Shown here: positions 34,713 to 43,148 of the stretch, piece by piece | Layout of the letters: each line of letters begins with the position of its first letter | Numbering within the stretch: the stretch's first letter is position 1 | Source of the DNA: CAVQKZ01 sp963837325 | GTDB lineage: Bacteria > Actinomycetota > Actinomycetes > Mycobacteriales > Jatrophihabitantaceae | Length of the DNA stretch: 64,000 bases | Assembly (NCBI GenBank): GCA_963837325.1 | Contig: CAWIMV010000001.1 | Coordinates: forward strand, 1,984,001 to 2,048,000 | Direction of reading: 5' to 3' | Translations under genes and position numbers: made by a program | The notes under the pieces: model-generated | What the model was told of the DNA's origin: nothing | The model's input: the letters and a program-made list of their open reading frames with translations, nothing else | The model's database searches: none

Positions 34713-35227
34713 CGAGCTGCCGATCGCTGTTCGGGGACGAGCGAACGTTGCATGAGGATCGTGTCGATCCAGCGGTCGAACTTGTAGCCGACGGCGCGCA
34801 GCCGGCCGACATCGTCGAAGCCGGCCGCGCGGTGCAGCGCGACGGAGGCGCCGTCCTCGGCTTCGGCGATGACCGCGATGACCTGACGGCTGCCGGCCGC
34901 CCGCGCGCGGTCGAGTAGCGCAGCCAGCAACGTCCGGCCGTAGCCACGCCGGGTGTGGTCAGGATGCAGGTAGATCGAGTCTTCGACCGTGAAGCGGTAC
35001 GCCGGTCGGGGCCGCCACGGGGACAGCTGCGCGTAGCCGACGATCACGCCGGCCTCGTCGCCCACGAGCAGAGGCAGACCTTGCCGATTGCGCTCGGCCA
35101 GCGTGTCGAGCCACTGCTGCCGGCTCGGCGGTTCGGTCGCGAACGTCGCGACGCTGGAGCGCACGTAGTGGGCGTAGATGGCCGCGATGGCCTCGGTGTC
35201 GGCCGGATCGGCGTCTCGCGTCTGCAC
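34709..35227 (-). CDS. GNAT acetyltransferase, phosphinothricin N-acetyltransferase-like
   Basis: A 172-residue acetyl-CoA-dependent N-acetyltransferase. AIYAHYVRSSVATFATEPPS at about 16-35 and the acetyl-CoA loop HTRRGYGRTLLAALLDRA near 95-112 match the Pat/Bar/YncA branch, which acetylates phosphinothricin, methionine sulfone or related amines. The real substrate is not known, and resistance activity cannot be claimed. It lies 2 bases after a conserved membrane protein gene and is probably co-transcribed with it. Confidence 0.88.
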   Translation of the reverse strand: MQTRDADPADTEAIAAIYAHYVRSSVATFATEPPSRQQWLDTLAERNRQGLPLLVGDEAGVIVGYAQLSPWRPRPAYRFTVEDSIYLHPDHTRRGYGRTLLAALLDRARAAGSRQVIAVIAEAEDGASVALHRAAGFDDVGRLRAVGYKFDRWIDTILMQRSLVPEQRSAAR

Positions 35228-35229
35228 CG

Positions 35230-35739
35230 CTACAGGCCGTCCTGGCGAATGCGGACCGCCATCCGGATCTGGTTGATGTTGTCGCGCAAGAGGTCGGAGA
35301 CGAGTTCATCGGTACGTGGGTCGGCGAGCACCTCCAGCAGCACCCGCAGCGTCGTCTCGCTCGCCTCGTTGATGAGCCGGTCGTGGAACGGCAGCAGGCC
35401 GATGTGACGCCCGGTCGGATCCTGCTTGATCTTCTCCGCGAACATCTGCTTGATCTCTTCATGATTCTCGCGCAGGGCCGACGCGATGTTGCGGGTGTAG
35501 TGGCCCGTCTGCAGGACCGCGGCCACCTCGTCGAGAACGGCGATCGTGATCGGTCGCTTGATGACGTCGACGATGCGCTCGGAGACTCGATTGATCATCC
35601 GCACGATCAACGGCTCGCGCAGCCCGCGGCGCACCAGCGCCCGCCCGACCAGACCGGCGACTATCGCGAGAACGACGGCTGCGGCGACGATGAGCAAGAC
35701 CCAGTCGGTCGTGCTCATTCGGGCGGTGGCTGAGGTCAT
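35230..35739 (-). CDS. Conserved membrane-anchored protein of unknown function
   Basis: A 169-residue protein with one N-terminal membrane helix (about 13-34) followed by a charged, mostly helical cytoplasmic domain of about 130 residues with repeated Arg/Glu-rich segments (NRVSERIVDVIKRPITIAVLDEVAAVL, ASALRENHEEIKQMFAEKI). It has no catalytic motif. I do not recognise the family. An ATG seven codons later is an alternative start. It precedes a GNAT acetyltransferase gene by 2 bases. Confidence 0.75.
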   Translation of the reverse strand: MTSATARMSTTDWVLLIVAAAVVLAIVAGLVGRALVRRGLREPLIVRMINRVSERIVDVIKRPITIAVLDEVAAVLQTGHYTRNIASALRENHEEIKQMFAEKIKQDPTGRHIGLLPFHDRLINEASETTLRVLLEVLADPRTDELVSDLLRDNINQIRMAVRIRQDGL

Positions 35740-35779
35740 AACTGCTGATCCTGCCCTGCTCGGCTGCGGCGTGGGTGGG

Positions 35780-36889
35780 CTACCTGCCCCTACGCCCGCG
35801 CCGCATCAGATAGGCCGTGGCCGCGACCAGCGCAATGATGAGCAGGGTCGCGCCGACCTGGACCCAGCCAGAGGAACGGTGTTCCGAACGCGGTGGCGCA
35901 GCCTCGGTGCCCGCTCGGACGGGCGCGGGCAAGCTCGACGGCGCCCGGGATGCCGCGCTCGGGACCGGCCGCGGACGGGTGACCGACTCCGGCAACTCGA
36001 CCTCGTACACCGCCGAGTCGACGCCTTCGGAATCGAGCAGCAAGTGATCGGCGTCGACCGCGATCCCCTCGCCTTGAGCCTGCGCGGGCAGCGCGATGCG
36101 AACCGGGCCGGCCTGTATCGCGGCGGCAACGTCTCGGTTGCGCACCGGCCAGACGTACGCATCGGTGTAGGTCCGCACGGCCAGGATCGACCCGTCGCGT
36201 GAGCAGGCTGCGCCCGTGGCTGTCAACTGCCCGATTCGGTTCGGGCCGCCGGGGGTACCGGTAAATCCGAAGCGCACGGGGCCGACGGCGCGCAGGACCT
36301 GAACCCGCAATGGGTCTGGGCGGGCCGGAAGGGCGAAGATCATCGAGTCGCCGATCACCGACTTGGTGACGACGTAGGCGCTGCCACCGGGCGCGACCGC
36401 CAGTGATTCGGCATTGTTCGCGCCCTGCGGGTAGCGCAGCCGCCACACCTGTGGCTCAGCGGTCCGAGGCGCGATCAGCGTGCCGCTGCGGTCGACGTGC
36501 GGCTCATCGACGCGGTAGACGTCGATCTCGTGGCGAGCGCCGCGATTGTCGCCGATGTCGCCGAGCCAGACCGACGGGACGCCGCGCGCGTCGCGAGCCA
36601 CCGCGATGTCCTCCCAGTCGACGTTCCGGGCGTTTGGCACGGTATAGGTCGCAAGTGTGCGGCCGGTGTTCTTGTCGAGTGCGAAGAACCTGGCCTGGTC
36701 ACCGCTGTCGTTCTGGAGGTAGAGCACGTCCGGGCTGGCAATGCCGGCCGCGATCCCACTCGCTTCGTCGATGCGGGGATCGCTCAGGTGGAACGCGACA
36801 CCGGGCCGCGCAGCCGCGGCCGCCGCCGGCGCGCCCCCAATCCCGGCGAGCACGGCCAAGCCTGCCACCAGCAGGGGAAACCGGACCAC
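35780..36889 (-). CDS. Exported surface protein with C-terminal membrane anchor, beta-propeller-like
   Basis: A 369-residue protein. An N-terminal signal sequence (to about 27) leads into a repetitive beta-rich domain with EASGIAAGIASPDVLYLQNDSGD, WEDIAVARD and LAVAPGGSAYVVTKS segments that look like propeller blades. A Pro/Ala-rich linker from about 305 ends in a single helix (about 345-360) and an RRGRRGR tail, so it is a type I membrane protein displayed outside. There is no LPxTG signal. Its GTG start immediately abuts the gatB stop, so it is probably read with the gat operon. Confidence 0.75.
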   Translation of the reverse strand: MVRFPLLVAGLAVLAGIGGAPAAAAAARPGVAFHLSDPRIDEASGIAAGIASPDVLYLQNDSGDQARFFALDKNTGRTLATYTVPNARNVDWEDIAVARDARGVPSVWLGDIGDNRGARHEIDVYRVDEPHVDRSGTLIAPRTAEPQVWRLRYPQGANNAESLAVAPGGSAYVVTKSVIGDSMIFALPARPDPLRVQVLRAVGPVRFGFTGTPGGPNRIGQLTATGAACSRDGSILAVRTYTDAYVWPVRNRDVAAAIQAGPVRIALPAQAQGEGIAVDADHLLLDSEGVDSAVYEVELPESVTRPRPVPSAASRAPSSLPAPVRAGTEAAPPRSEHRSSGWVQVGATLLIIALVAATAYLMRRGRRGR

Positions 36890-38383
36890 CTACTCCGACA
36901 CCCCGAGCCGCTCCAGCAGGATCGCCCGCACCGCGGCGGCATCAGCCTGACCGCGGGTGGCCTTCATGACCGCGCCGACCAGTGCACCCACCGCCGGCAG
37001 TTTGCCACCGCGCACCTTTTCGGCCACGTCGGCATTCGCCGCGATCGCCTCATCAGCCGCCTGCGCCAGCGCACCGGTATCGGAGACCCGCCGCAGGCCC
37101 CGTTCGGCGATGACGGTGTCGACGTCGTGACCAGTCGCCAGCACGCCGTCGACGGCCTGCCGCGCGAGCGCCACCGAGAGCGTGCCATCGGCGACCAGGG
37201 CGACCAGCCGGGCCACCTGCGCCGCGGTGATGGGCAGCTCCGCGGCATCGATCTCCCGGGCGTTGGCTTCTTGCACCAGGTAGCCCAGCCACCAGTTGCG
37301 CGCTTCGGCGACGGGCGCACCCGCCTCGACGGTCGCCCCGACCAGGTCGACGACGCCCGCGTTCGTCATCTGCTGCATGTCTTCCGCACTGACGCCGAGC
37401 GAGTCGCGCAATCGGGCCCGACGGGCGGCGGGCAGCTCGGGCAGCTCGACGCGCAGCTTCGCGACCCACTCGGGGTCGGGTGCGACGGGGACGAGGTCCG
37501 GTTCCGGGAAGTACCGGTAATCGGTGGCTTCCTCCTTGCTGCGGCCCGGACGGGTGTCGCCCGTGGACTCGTTGAAGTGGCGAGTCTCCTGCTTGATCCG
37601 CTCCCCCGCGTCGAGCAGCGCGGCCTGCCGGATCATCTCCGAGCGCACCGCCCGCTCGACGCTGCGCAGCGAGTTGACGTTCTTCGTTTCGGTGCGGGTA
37701 CCCCATTCTCCGGCGCCCGGCGCGTTGAGCGAGGTGTTGACGTCGCAACGCAATGAGCCCTGCTCCATGCGCACGTCGCTGACCCCGAGCGTGCGCAGGA
37801 TGTCGCGCAGTTCGGTGACGTAAGCCTTGGCCACCTCCGGTGCTACTGCGCCGGTGCCGGTCACCGGCTTCGTGACGATCTCGATCAACGGAATGCCGGC
37901 GCGGTTGAAGTCGACCAGCGAGTACTCCGCGCCGTGGATGCGGCCGGTGGCGCCACCGACGTGGGTGTTCTTGCCGGTGTCCTCCTCCATGTGCACCCGC
38001 TCGATACCAACGCGGTAGGTGGCACCGTCGACCTCGACCTCGAGGTAACCGTCGACGCACAGCGGTTCGTCGTATTGCGAGATCTGGTAGTTCTTCGGCA
38101 TGTCCGGATAGAAGTAGTTCTTGCGAGCGAAGCGGCACCACGGCGCGATCGAGCAGTTCAGGGCCAGCCCGATCCGGATGGTCGACTCGATCGCCGCGAC
38201 GTTCGTGACCGGCAGCGCGCCGGGCAAGCCCAGGCACACCGGGCAGATCTGAGTGTTCGGCTCGGCGCCGAAGTCGGTGGCGCAGCCGCAGAACATCTTC
38301 GACGCGGTGTCCAGTTCGACGTGGGTCTCCAGGCCGATCACCGGCTCGTAGCGGGCGATGACGTCGGTATAGCTCAGTGTCAT
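36890..38383 (-). CDS. gatB: Aspartyl/glutamyl-tRNA(Asn/Gln) amidotransferase subunit B
   Basis: A 497-residue subunit of GatCAB, which amidates mischarged Glu-tRNA-Gln or Asp-tRNA-Asn. The cradle domain begins YEPVIGLETHVELDTASKMFCGC, giving two zinc-binding cysteines early, followed by CPVCLGLPG; the C-terminal helical tail and YqeY-like domain bind tRNA. The ATG overlaps the gatA stop by 4 bases (38380-38383). Together with gltX and tRNA-Gln in this window it supports the indirect route to Gln-tRNA. Confidence 0.97.
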   Translation of the reverse strand: MTLSYTDVIARYEPVIGLETHVELDTASKMFCGCATDFGAEPNTQICPVCLGLPGALPVTNVAAIESTIRIGLALNCSIAPWCRFARKNYFYPDMPKNYQISQYDEPLCVDGYLEVEVDGATYRVGIERVHMEEDTGKNTHVGGATGRIHGAEYSLVDFNRAGIPLIEIVTKPVTGTGAVAPEVAKAYVTELRDILRTLGVSDVRMEQGSLRCDVNTSLNAPGAGEWGTRTETKNVNSLRSVERAVRSEMIRQAALLDAGERIKQETRHFNESTGDTRPGRSKEEATDYRYFPEPDLVPVAPDPEWVAKLRVELPELPAARRARLRDSLGVSAEDMQQMTNAGVVDLVGATVEAGAPVAEARNWWLGYLVQEANAREIDAAELPITAAQVARLVALVADGTLSVALARQAVDGVLATGHDVDTVIAERGLRRVSDTGALAQAADEAIAANADVAEKVRGGKLPAVGALVGAVMKATRGQADAAAVRAILLERLGVSE

Positions 38384-39870
38384 CGGCGCACCCCCTCCAA
38401 CGATGGCGGCAGCGCCGGTTCGACCGCCGACTCGAACGCCGCACCCACGCGGAAGCAGCGGTCGTCCTGCAGAGCCGGCGCCATGATCTGCAGCCCCACC
38501 GGCAGCCCCTCGGACAGCCCGGCAGGCACCGAGATCGCGGGGGTTCCGGCCAGCGAGGCGGGCAACGTGGCGAGGTCGTTGACGTACATCGCCATCGGAT
38601 CGTCGATCCGCTCACCGATGCCGAACGCAACGAACGGCGACGTCGGCGAGACCAGGACGTCCGTCTGCTCGAACGCGGCCGCGAAATCCCGCGCGATGAG
38701 CGTGCGCACCTTCTGCGCCTGCCCGTAATACGCCTCGTAGTAGCCCGAGGACAGGGCATAGGTGCCGATCATGATGCGTCGCTTGACCTCGGGCCCGAAG
38801 CCGGCCTCGCGGGTCAGCGACATGACGTCCTCCAGCGAGTTGACGCCGTCGTCGCCGACGCGCAGCCCGTACCGCACCGCGTCGAATCGGGCGAGGTTGG
38901 ACGAGCACTCGCTCGGCGCGATGAGGTAGTAGGCAGCCAGCGCGTAACCGAAGTGCGGACAGCTGACCTCGCGGATGTCGGCGCCGAGCCCTCGCAATGT
39001 CTCGACGGCGGCCTCGAACGACGCCAGAACGCCCGGCTGATAGCCCTCGCCCCCGAGTTCACGCACGACGCCGACCCGCACGCCGGTGAGATCACCGCGG
39101 GCACCGTCGCGCGCCGCCGCCGCAACCGGCGCCGGAGGCTGTGCGATCGAGGTCGAGTCACACGGATCGTGCCCAGCGATCACTTCGTGCAGCAGCGCGG
39201 CGTCGAGCACGGTGCGGCCGAACGGACCAGCCTGGTCGAGCGAGGAGGAGAACGCGATCAGCCCGTACCGGGACACCGCGCCGTACGTGGGTTTGTGCCC
39301 GACGACGCCGGTGACGGCAGCGGGCTGGCGGATCGAGCCGCCCGTGTCGGTGCCGATTCCCAGCGGCGCCTCGAACGCAGCGACGGCCGCCGACGAACCG
39401 CCTGAGGAGCCACCCGGGATGCGCTCGAGGTCCCAGGGGTTGTGGGTCGGGCCGAAGGCGGAGTTCTCGGTCGAGCTGCCCATCGCGAACTCGTCCATGT
39501 TCGTCTTGCCCAGCATCACAATGCCCGCGCGCTTGATGCGCTTGGTGATCGTCGCATCGTATGGCGGATGCCAACCGGCGAGGATCTTCGAACCGGCCGT
39601 TGTCTCCAGGCCTTGGGTGACCACGATGTCCTTCATGGCCAGCGGCACGCCCGCGAGCGGCGACAGAGCCTCGCCCGCGGCTCGCTTGGCATCGACCGCG
39701 TCGGCCGCCGCAAGCGCGCCGTTCGTGTCGACGTGCAGGAAGGCGTGCACCTGCGGGTCGACGGCCTCGATGCGCTCGAGGTGGGCCTGGGTGACCTCAC
39801 GCGCCGACGCTTCGCCGGCCGCGATGGTCGCGGCGACATCGGCGGCGCTGAGCCGGGTCAGGTCGCTCAT
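38380..39870 (-). CDS. gatA: Aspartyl/glutamyl-tRNA(Asn/Gln) amidotransferase subunit A
   Basis: A 496-residue amidase-signature enzyme that releases ammonia from glutamine for GatB. The Ser-cisSer-Lys site is visible: the Lys in AMKDIV near 78, and the glycine/serine-rich GGSSGGSSAAVAA near 155-165 holding the two serines. It is the middle gene of gatC-gatA-gatB, overlapping gatB by 4 bases and lying 29 bases after gatC. Confidence 0.97.
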   Translation of the reverse strand: MSDLTRLSAADVAATIAAGEASAREVTQAHLERIEAVDPQVHAFLHVDTNGALAAADAVDAKRAAGEALSPLAGVPLAMKDIVVTQGLETTAGSKILAGWHPPYDATITKRIKRAGIVMLGKTNMDEFAMGSSTENSAFGPTHNPWDLERIPGGSSGGSSAAVAAFEAPLGIGTDTGGSIRQPAAVTGVVGHKPTYGAVSRYGLIAFSSSLDQAGPFGRTVLDAALLHEVIAGHDPCDSTSIAQPPAPVAAAARDGARGDLTGVRVGVVRELGGEGYQPGVLASFEAAVETLRGLGADIREVSCPHFGYALAAYYLIAPSECSSNLARFDAVRYGLRVGDDGVNSLEDVMSLTREAGFGPEVKRRIMIGTYALSSGYYEAYYGQAQKVRTLIARDFAAAFEQTDVLVSPTSPFVAFGIGERIDDPMAMYVNDLATLPASLAGTPAISVPAGLSEGLPVGLQIMAPALQDDRCFRVGAAFESAVEPALPPSLEGVRR

Positions 39871-39899
39871 GCTCGCTCTGCTCTCATGATCGGCCGGCC

Positions 39900-40232
39900 C
39901 TACGCCTCGTCCATCAGGATCCGCGGCACGCGGAACTTGTGATCCTCGACCGACGGCGCCTCGGCCAGCACGACCTCGCGCGGTAGTGACGGGCGGACCT
40001 CGTCGGGCCGGAACACGTTCGTCATCGGCACGGCGTGGGAGGTGGGCGGGATGTCGGCCGCGGCGACTTCGCCGACCCGGGCAACCGCGCCCAGGATGAC
40101 ATCGAGCTGACCGGCGAAGACATCCAGCTCAGCATCGGTGACGGCCAACCGAGCCAGCCGGGCCAGGTGGGCGATGTCGTCGCGGCTGATGTGACTGCCG
40201 GATCCAGCGGAACGTTCGGTTGCGTCGGGCAC
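39900..40232 (-). CDS. gatC: Aspartyl/glutamyl-tRNA(Asn/Gln) amidotransferase subunit C
   Basis: A 110-residue small subunit that wraps GatA and GatB together. ISRDDIAHLARLARLAVTDAEL near 17-38 and the central MTNVFRPDEVRPSLPREVVLAEAP are family hallmarks. I start it at GTG 40232 because the longer frame (to 40322) has no conserved content and runs into the divergent ACT-protein promoter. TAGACT lies 8 bases upstream on the minus strand. First gene of gatCAB. Confidence 0.93.
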   Translation of the reverse strand: MPDATERSAGSGSHISRDDIAHLARLARLAVTDAELDVFAGQLDVILGAVARVGEVAAADIPPTSHAVPMTNVFRPDEVRPSLPREVVLAEAPSVEDHKFRVPRILMDEA

Positions 40233-40332
40233 GACCGATAAGTCTAGGAGACCGGGGTGAGCGCCCGCATTCGCCATTCTGTCCGGCGGGGCGGTAACGC
40301 GGCTGTCATCTCCATCCGGCAAGCTGTCTGAC

Positions 40333-40977
40333 GTGTCCTATCTGCTCCGTATCGTCCTGCCGGACCGGCCGGGTGCACTCGGTGCGGTGGCGACGGCGCT
40401 CGGTCACGTCGGCGCCGACATCCTGAGCCTGGACGTCGTCGAACGCTCACCCGGGTGCGCGATCGACGATCTGGTGCTGGAACTGCCCCCGGACCGGCTG
40501 GCCGACTCGCTGGTGAGCGCGGCCGTCACCGTGCCCGGCGTGCGGGTGGAGTACATCCGGCCCTACGCCGGCCAGACCGACCCCTACCGCGAGCTCGAAT
40601 TGCTCGAGCGCCTGGCGGCCGAGCCCGAGCAGTCGTTGCAGTTGCTCGTCGACGGCGTTGCCCGCATTTTCCGGGCCGGCTGGGCCCTCGTGCTCGACCC
40701 TCGGACGGACGGCTACGCGGACGTGCTCGCCAGTGGGGGCGGTGCACCGGAAGTCAGTCGCGTGGCCACGCCATGGTGGCCGCCGGGGCCGACCCGGGTC
40801 CTTGAACCCGACAGCCAATGGGCGCCGCCGGATTGGGAGCGGCTGGGCACCGAGCTTGCCGTCACCCCGATGGGCCAGCGGGCCTTGCTGGTGGGGCGCC
40901 CCACGTTGCGCTGGTTGCCGGCCGAGATGGTGCGGCTGCAGCACCTGGCCGCGATCGCCGCGACGGTGACGAGCTGA
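40333..40977 (+). CDS. ACT domain protein
   Basis: A 214-residue protein with an N-terminal ACT domain (about 2-72; VLPDRPGALGAVATALGHVGADILSLDVVE is the ligand-binding face) and a C-terminal region with a GAF-like pattern ending in an amphipathic helix. ACT domains commonly bind amino acids. The gene occupies the same position divergent from gatC as Rv3013 in M. tuberculosis (recalled), which suggests an amino-acid-sensing role, but no function is known. The start is GTG with no clear Shine-Dalgarno. Confidence 0.87.
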   Translation: MSYLLRIVLPDRPGALGAVATALGHVGADILSLDVVERSPGCAIDDLVLELPPDRLADSLVSAAVTVPGVRVEYIRPYAGQTDPYRELELLERLAAEPEQSLQLLVDGVARIFRAGWALVLDPRTDGYADVLASGGGAPEVSRVATPWWPPGPTRVLEPDSQWAPPDWERLGTELAVTPMGQRALLVGRPTLRWLPAEMVRLQHLAAIAATVTS

Positions 40978-41084
40978 GCGCACGCCTCCCGCGACGACGC
41001 CGGAGCGCCTAGGGCAGTCGATGCCAACCCGATGTGTTCACCAGCAGCTGGCCGGCAGCCGGCGAGCGGCGTCAGGCGAATCGA

Positions 41085-41648
41085 TCAGCAGGACGGCCCG
41101 TAGGGATCCATCGCGCCCGGGCGCAGGCCGAGGGCGATCCAACTATTGGCCGCCTCATTCATGTACGCGATCGGGCACGGGTCGGAGATGGCGATGACGC
41201 CGGTGTTCAGCGGGCACTGCGGCGGATGACTGACGCAGGTCATGGCCTGGGCCGGGCCGCCCTGGGGGTTGAACGCCGGCGCGGGACACAGCACCGTGAA
41301 GTGCGGCTCGGCGTGCGCGTGCAGATAGGCCAAGGCGGCGGCGCAGCCGTAGGCGTGGGCCGGCGCGGCCGCGGCGGAACTGGCAGCAGGCGCCGACGGC
41401 GGTTTGGGGCTGGGGAACTTCTCGAGCGAGACCTCGGGTTGGACGGCGGCGGCCTTGCCAACCGGGCTGGCCTGGACCTGCGCCGCTGACGCGGCGGCCG
41501 AGCTCGATGCCACGTGGGCTGCGGACAGCGACACCGTCGGCGGCTTGCTCGTCGAGCTGGCGACCAGCAGGACGGCGGCCAGGCCGCCGGCCAGAAGTCC
41601 CGCAGCGATGTAGCTGCTCTTGCCCCGCACGCTCGCTGGCCGCTTCAT
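41085..41648 (-). CDS. Membrane-anchored exported protein with six-cysteine C-terminal domain
   Basis: A 187-residue protein: basic N-terminus, one hydrophobic helix (12-31) acting as signal or anchor, a Ser/Ala/Pro-rich linker (about 35-97), then a compact domain with Cys at 102, 121, 138, 145, 158 and 187. The motifs TCVSHPPQCP and DPCPIAYMNEAANSW recall small exported actinobacterial proteins whose role is unknown. Six cysteines in an exported domain suggest three disulfides. GGAG is present before the ATG. A 12-bp palindrome (41720-41731) lies upstream. Confidence 0.72.
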   Translation of the reverse strand: MKRPASVRGKSSYIAAGLLAGGLAAVLLVASSTSKPPTVSLSAAHVASSSAAASAAQVQASPVGKAAAVQPEVSLEKFPSPKPPSAPAASSAAAAPAHAYGCAAALAYLHAHAEPHFTVLCPAPAFNPQGGPAQAMTCVSHPPQCPLNTGVIAISDPCPIAYMNEAANSWIALGLRPGAMDPYGPSC

Positions 41649-41719
41649 GGAATCGGAGCTCCTGGGCGGGCGCTCCCGGTCACTGACTGTGACGCTGCTT
41701 GTCCCGCGTTATCAGAAGT

Positions 41720-41731
41720 CTTCCATGGAAG
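41720..41731. promoter_or_regulatory. Palindrome CTTCCATGGAAG upstream of the six-cysteine protein
   Basis: A perfect 12-bp palindrome about 70 bases before the minus-strand start, with TGATAAC nearby on the minus strand as a weak -10. It could be a regulator site; no regulator gene is adjacent. Confidence 0.3.
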
Positions 41732-41792
41732 TTACTTTCTAGCAAACTAAGACTTCACATGGCACAGGAGCGTCGGTCACTCCGGAACCGGG

Positions 41793-41841
41793 CGGCCCTT
41801 TCGGGCCGGCCCGGCCCGCCCGGCCGGCACGGCCGGCCGGG
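41793..41841 (-). terminator. Double GC-rich terminator of the coiled-coil pair
   Basis: Immediately after the stop codon at 41842, CCCGGCCGGC and GCCGGCCGGG (41819-41828 and 41832-41841) form a perfect 10-bp stem with a 3-base loop. A second hairpin, CGGCCC-TTTC-GGGCCG (41793-41808), follows. There is no U-tract. Confidence 0.65.
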
Positions 41842-42498
41842 TCAGGAGTTGGTGCGGGCTTCGTGCTTCGCGTCGGCGAGTTCACCGAGCCGGTCCGCCT
41901 CGGCCCGGCGGTTGCGGGCCGCGCCGCGCTTTTCGGCGGCTTCGCCCAATTCTGATTTCGCCTGGGCCGTGGCCCGCTGTCGACGTGCTCCCGCTCGGGC
42001 TTCGGTCTGCTTGCGCTGTTGGTCGACCGCCGCGAGTTTGTCCGCGGCGCGGGCTTCCGCCCGCTCTTTCGCCCGGTCGGCCTGCACCCGGGCCCGCCGG
42101 CCGGCCGCCTGCTTTTGCCTGCGTTCGGTCTCAACCGCGTCCTGGACGCCCTCGCGCTGTTGCCGCGCGGCCTCCTCGCGAAGGTGGCCGGCCTGCTCCT
42201 CGGCCTCGGTGAGTGTCTCGTCCGCGGCCTGACGACGCTCGGCCGCGTCCTGCTCAAGGCGCACGGCCTGGCTACGGGTATCCGCGCGCTCCCGCGTCAC
42301 CGTGCCCTGACTTTCCACGCTGCGATCGTGCAACAGCCGACCGGCCAGGGTGTCGAGCGAACCCACGACGCGTTCGAAGGCCAAGCGCGGTGCCGAATCC
42401 GCCGGCAGTCTCTTGACCAGCTTCGCGTCGAAGACCGCCAGCGGGGTGCGGGCGGCAAGATAGGGCAACTGCAAGAGGTTGCGGGTGTTCACGTTCAT
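41842..42498 (-). CDS. Long coiled-coil protein of unknown function, partner of the CsbD-like gene
   Basis: A 218-residue protein. The first 60 residues are mixed (LLQLPYLAARTPLAVFDAKLVKRLP); from about 65 to the end it is almost all charged helix rich in Arg, Ala, Glu and Gln (for example REEAARQQREGVQDAVETERRQKQ), predicting a long coiled coil. It lacks a signal peptide and cysteine. The ATG overlaps the stop of the CsbD-like gene by 4 bases (42495-42498), so the two are coupled. They probably form a stress-linked pair; no activity is known. Confidence 0.8.
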   Translation of the reverse strand: MNVNTRNLLQLPYLAARTPLAVFDAKLVKRLPADSAPRLAFERVVGSLDTLAGRLLHDRSVESQGTVTRERADTRSQAVRLEQDAAERRQAADETLTEAEEQAGHLREEAARQQREGVQDAVETERRQKQAAGRRARVQADRAKERAEARAADKLAAVDQQRKQTEARAGARRQRATAQAKSELGEAAEKRGAARNRRAEADRLGELADAKHEARTNS

Positions 42499-43046
42499 GA
42501 GCGCTCCCCTTCTGATGTCGCGACCTGCGCTCGCAGTTCGGCCGCACGACGCTCCTCGGTCTCCGCGAGGTTGAGCAACTTCTCGTGCTGCTGCGCAGCC
42601 ACGGCCTCGGTGGCCTGCGCCTCGGATCTGGTGGCCTGCGCCTCAGCCGTCGTTTCGCGCACGTTGTGTACTGCCTCGACGCTCGCCTGATCCCGGGCAG
42701 CCTGCTCCTGCTGACGGGCGCCGGCCTCGGCCATTGATCGTTCGGCCACGGTGTCGTGCTGGATGGCCTGTTGCGCGATCGTGGCCGCGGCCGTGGCCGT
42801 CCGCTGTTCTGCCGCGGCATGCTCCTGCTCCTGCGCGAGGTGTTCCGCGGCCTGACGGGACTGGGCGTCGGCGATCGCCTGCTCGCTGTTGGCTTCCCGG
42901 CGGGCCCGGGCGTCGGCCTGCTGCAGCTGACCCTCTTCGGTCAGCTCGTCCTTGCCGGCCAGTGCCCCGGCGAATTCCTTGGCCTTTCCGGCGATCGAGT
43001 CGACCAGGCCTTTGCGGGCCTCGTCCGACGTGCTGTCGCTGGTCAT
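42495..43046 (-). CDS. CsbD-like domain fused to an Ala/Gln/Glu-rich coiled coil
   Basis: A 183-residue cytoplasmic protein. Residues about 14-50 (IAGKAKEFAGALAGKDELTEEGQLQQADA) match the CsbD/YjbJ stress-protein pattern of KxKExxGxxxGxDxLxxEGxxxQ. The rest is a low-complexity helical region rich in Ala, Gln, Glu and Thr. CsbD proteins in Bacillus and E. coli are general-stress proteins without known mechanism. The start has GGAAGAGG upstream. A SigB/SigF-like promoter (43085-43109) supports stress control. Confidence 0.82.
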   Translation of the reverse strand: MTSDSTSDEARKGLVDSIAGKAKEFAGALAGKDELTEEGQLQQADARARREANSEQAIADAQSRQAAEHLAQEQEHAAAEQRTATAAATIAQQAIQHDTVAERSMAEAGARQQEQAARDQASVEAVHNVRETTAEAQATRSEAQATEAVAAQQHEKLLNLAETEERRAAELRAQVATSEGERS

Positions 43047-43084
43047 GTCCTACCTCTTCCCTGACTCGTGTGCTTACTGGTCAG

Positions 43085-43109
43085 GTACCCAGGAACGACT
43101 GGCAGCAAC
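43085..43109 (-). promoter_or_regulatory. SigB/SigF-type stress promoter of the CsbD-like operon
   Basis: On the minus strand GTTG (43109-43106), a 15-bp spacer and GGGTAC (43090-43085) match the actinobacterial stress-sigma consensus GTTT-N14-17-GGGTA. It would give a leader of about 30 bases. Confidence 0.5.
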
Positions 43110-43148
43110 TCCAACGTGATTGCCGCCACGGAATGCGCCGGACTTCGG

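Noticed and set aside
36866..36881. CACCAGCAGGGGAAA as a fifth copy of the leuB-cimA motif
   Set aside because: It has an inserted mismatch, lies inside a signal-peptide coding region and is isolated, so chance is likelier.
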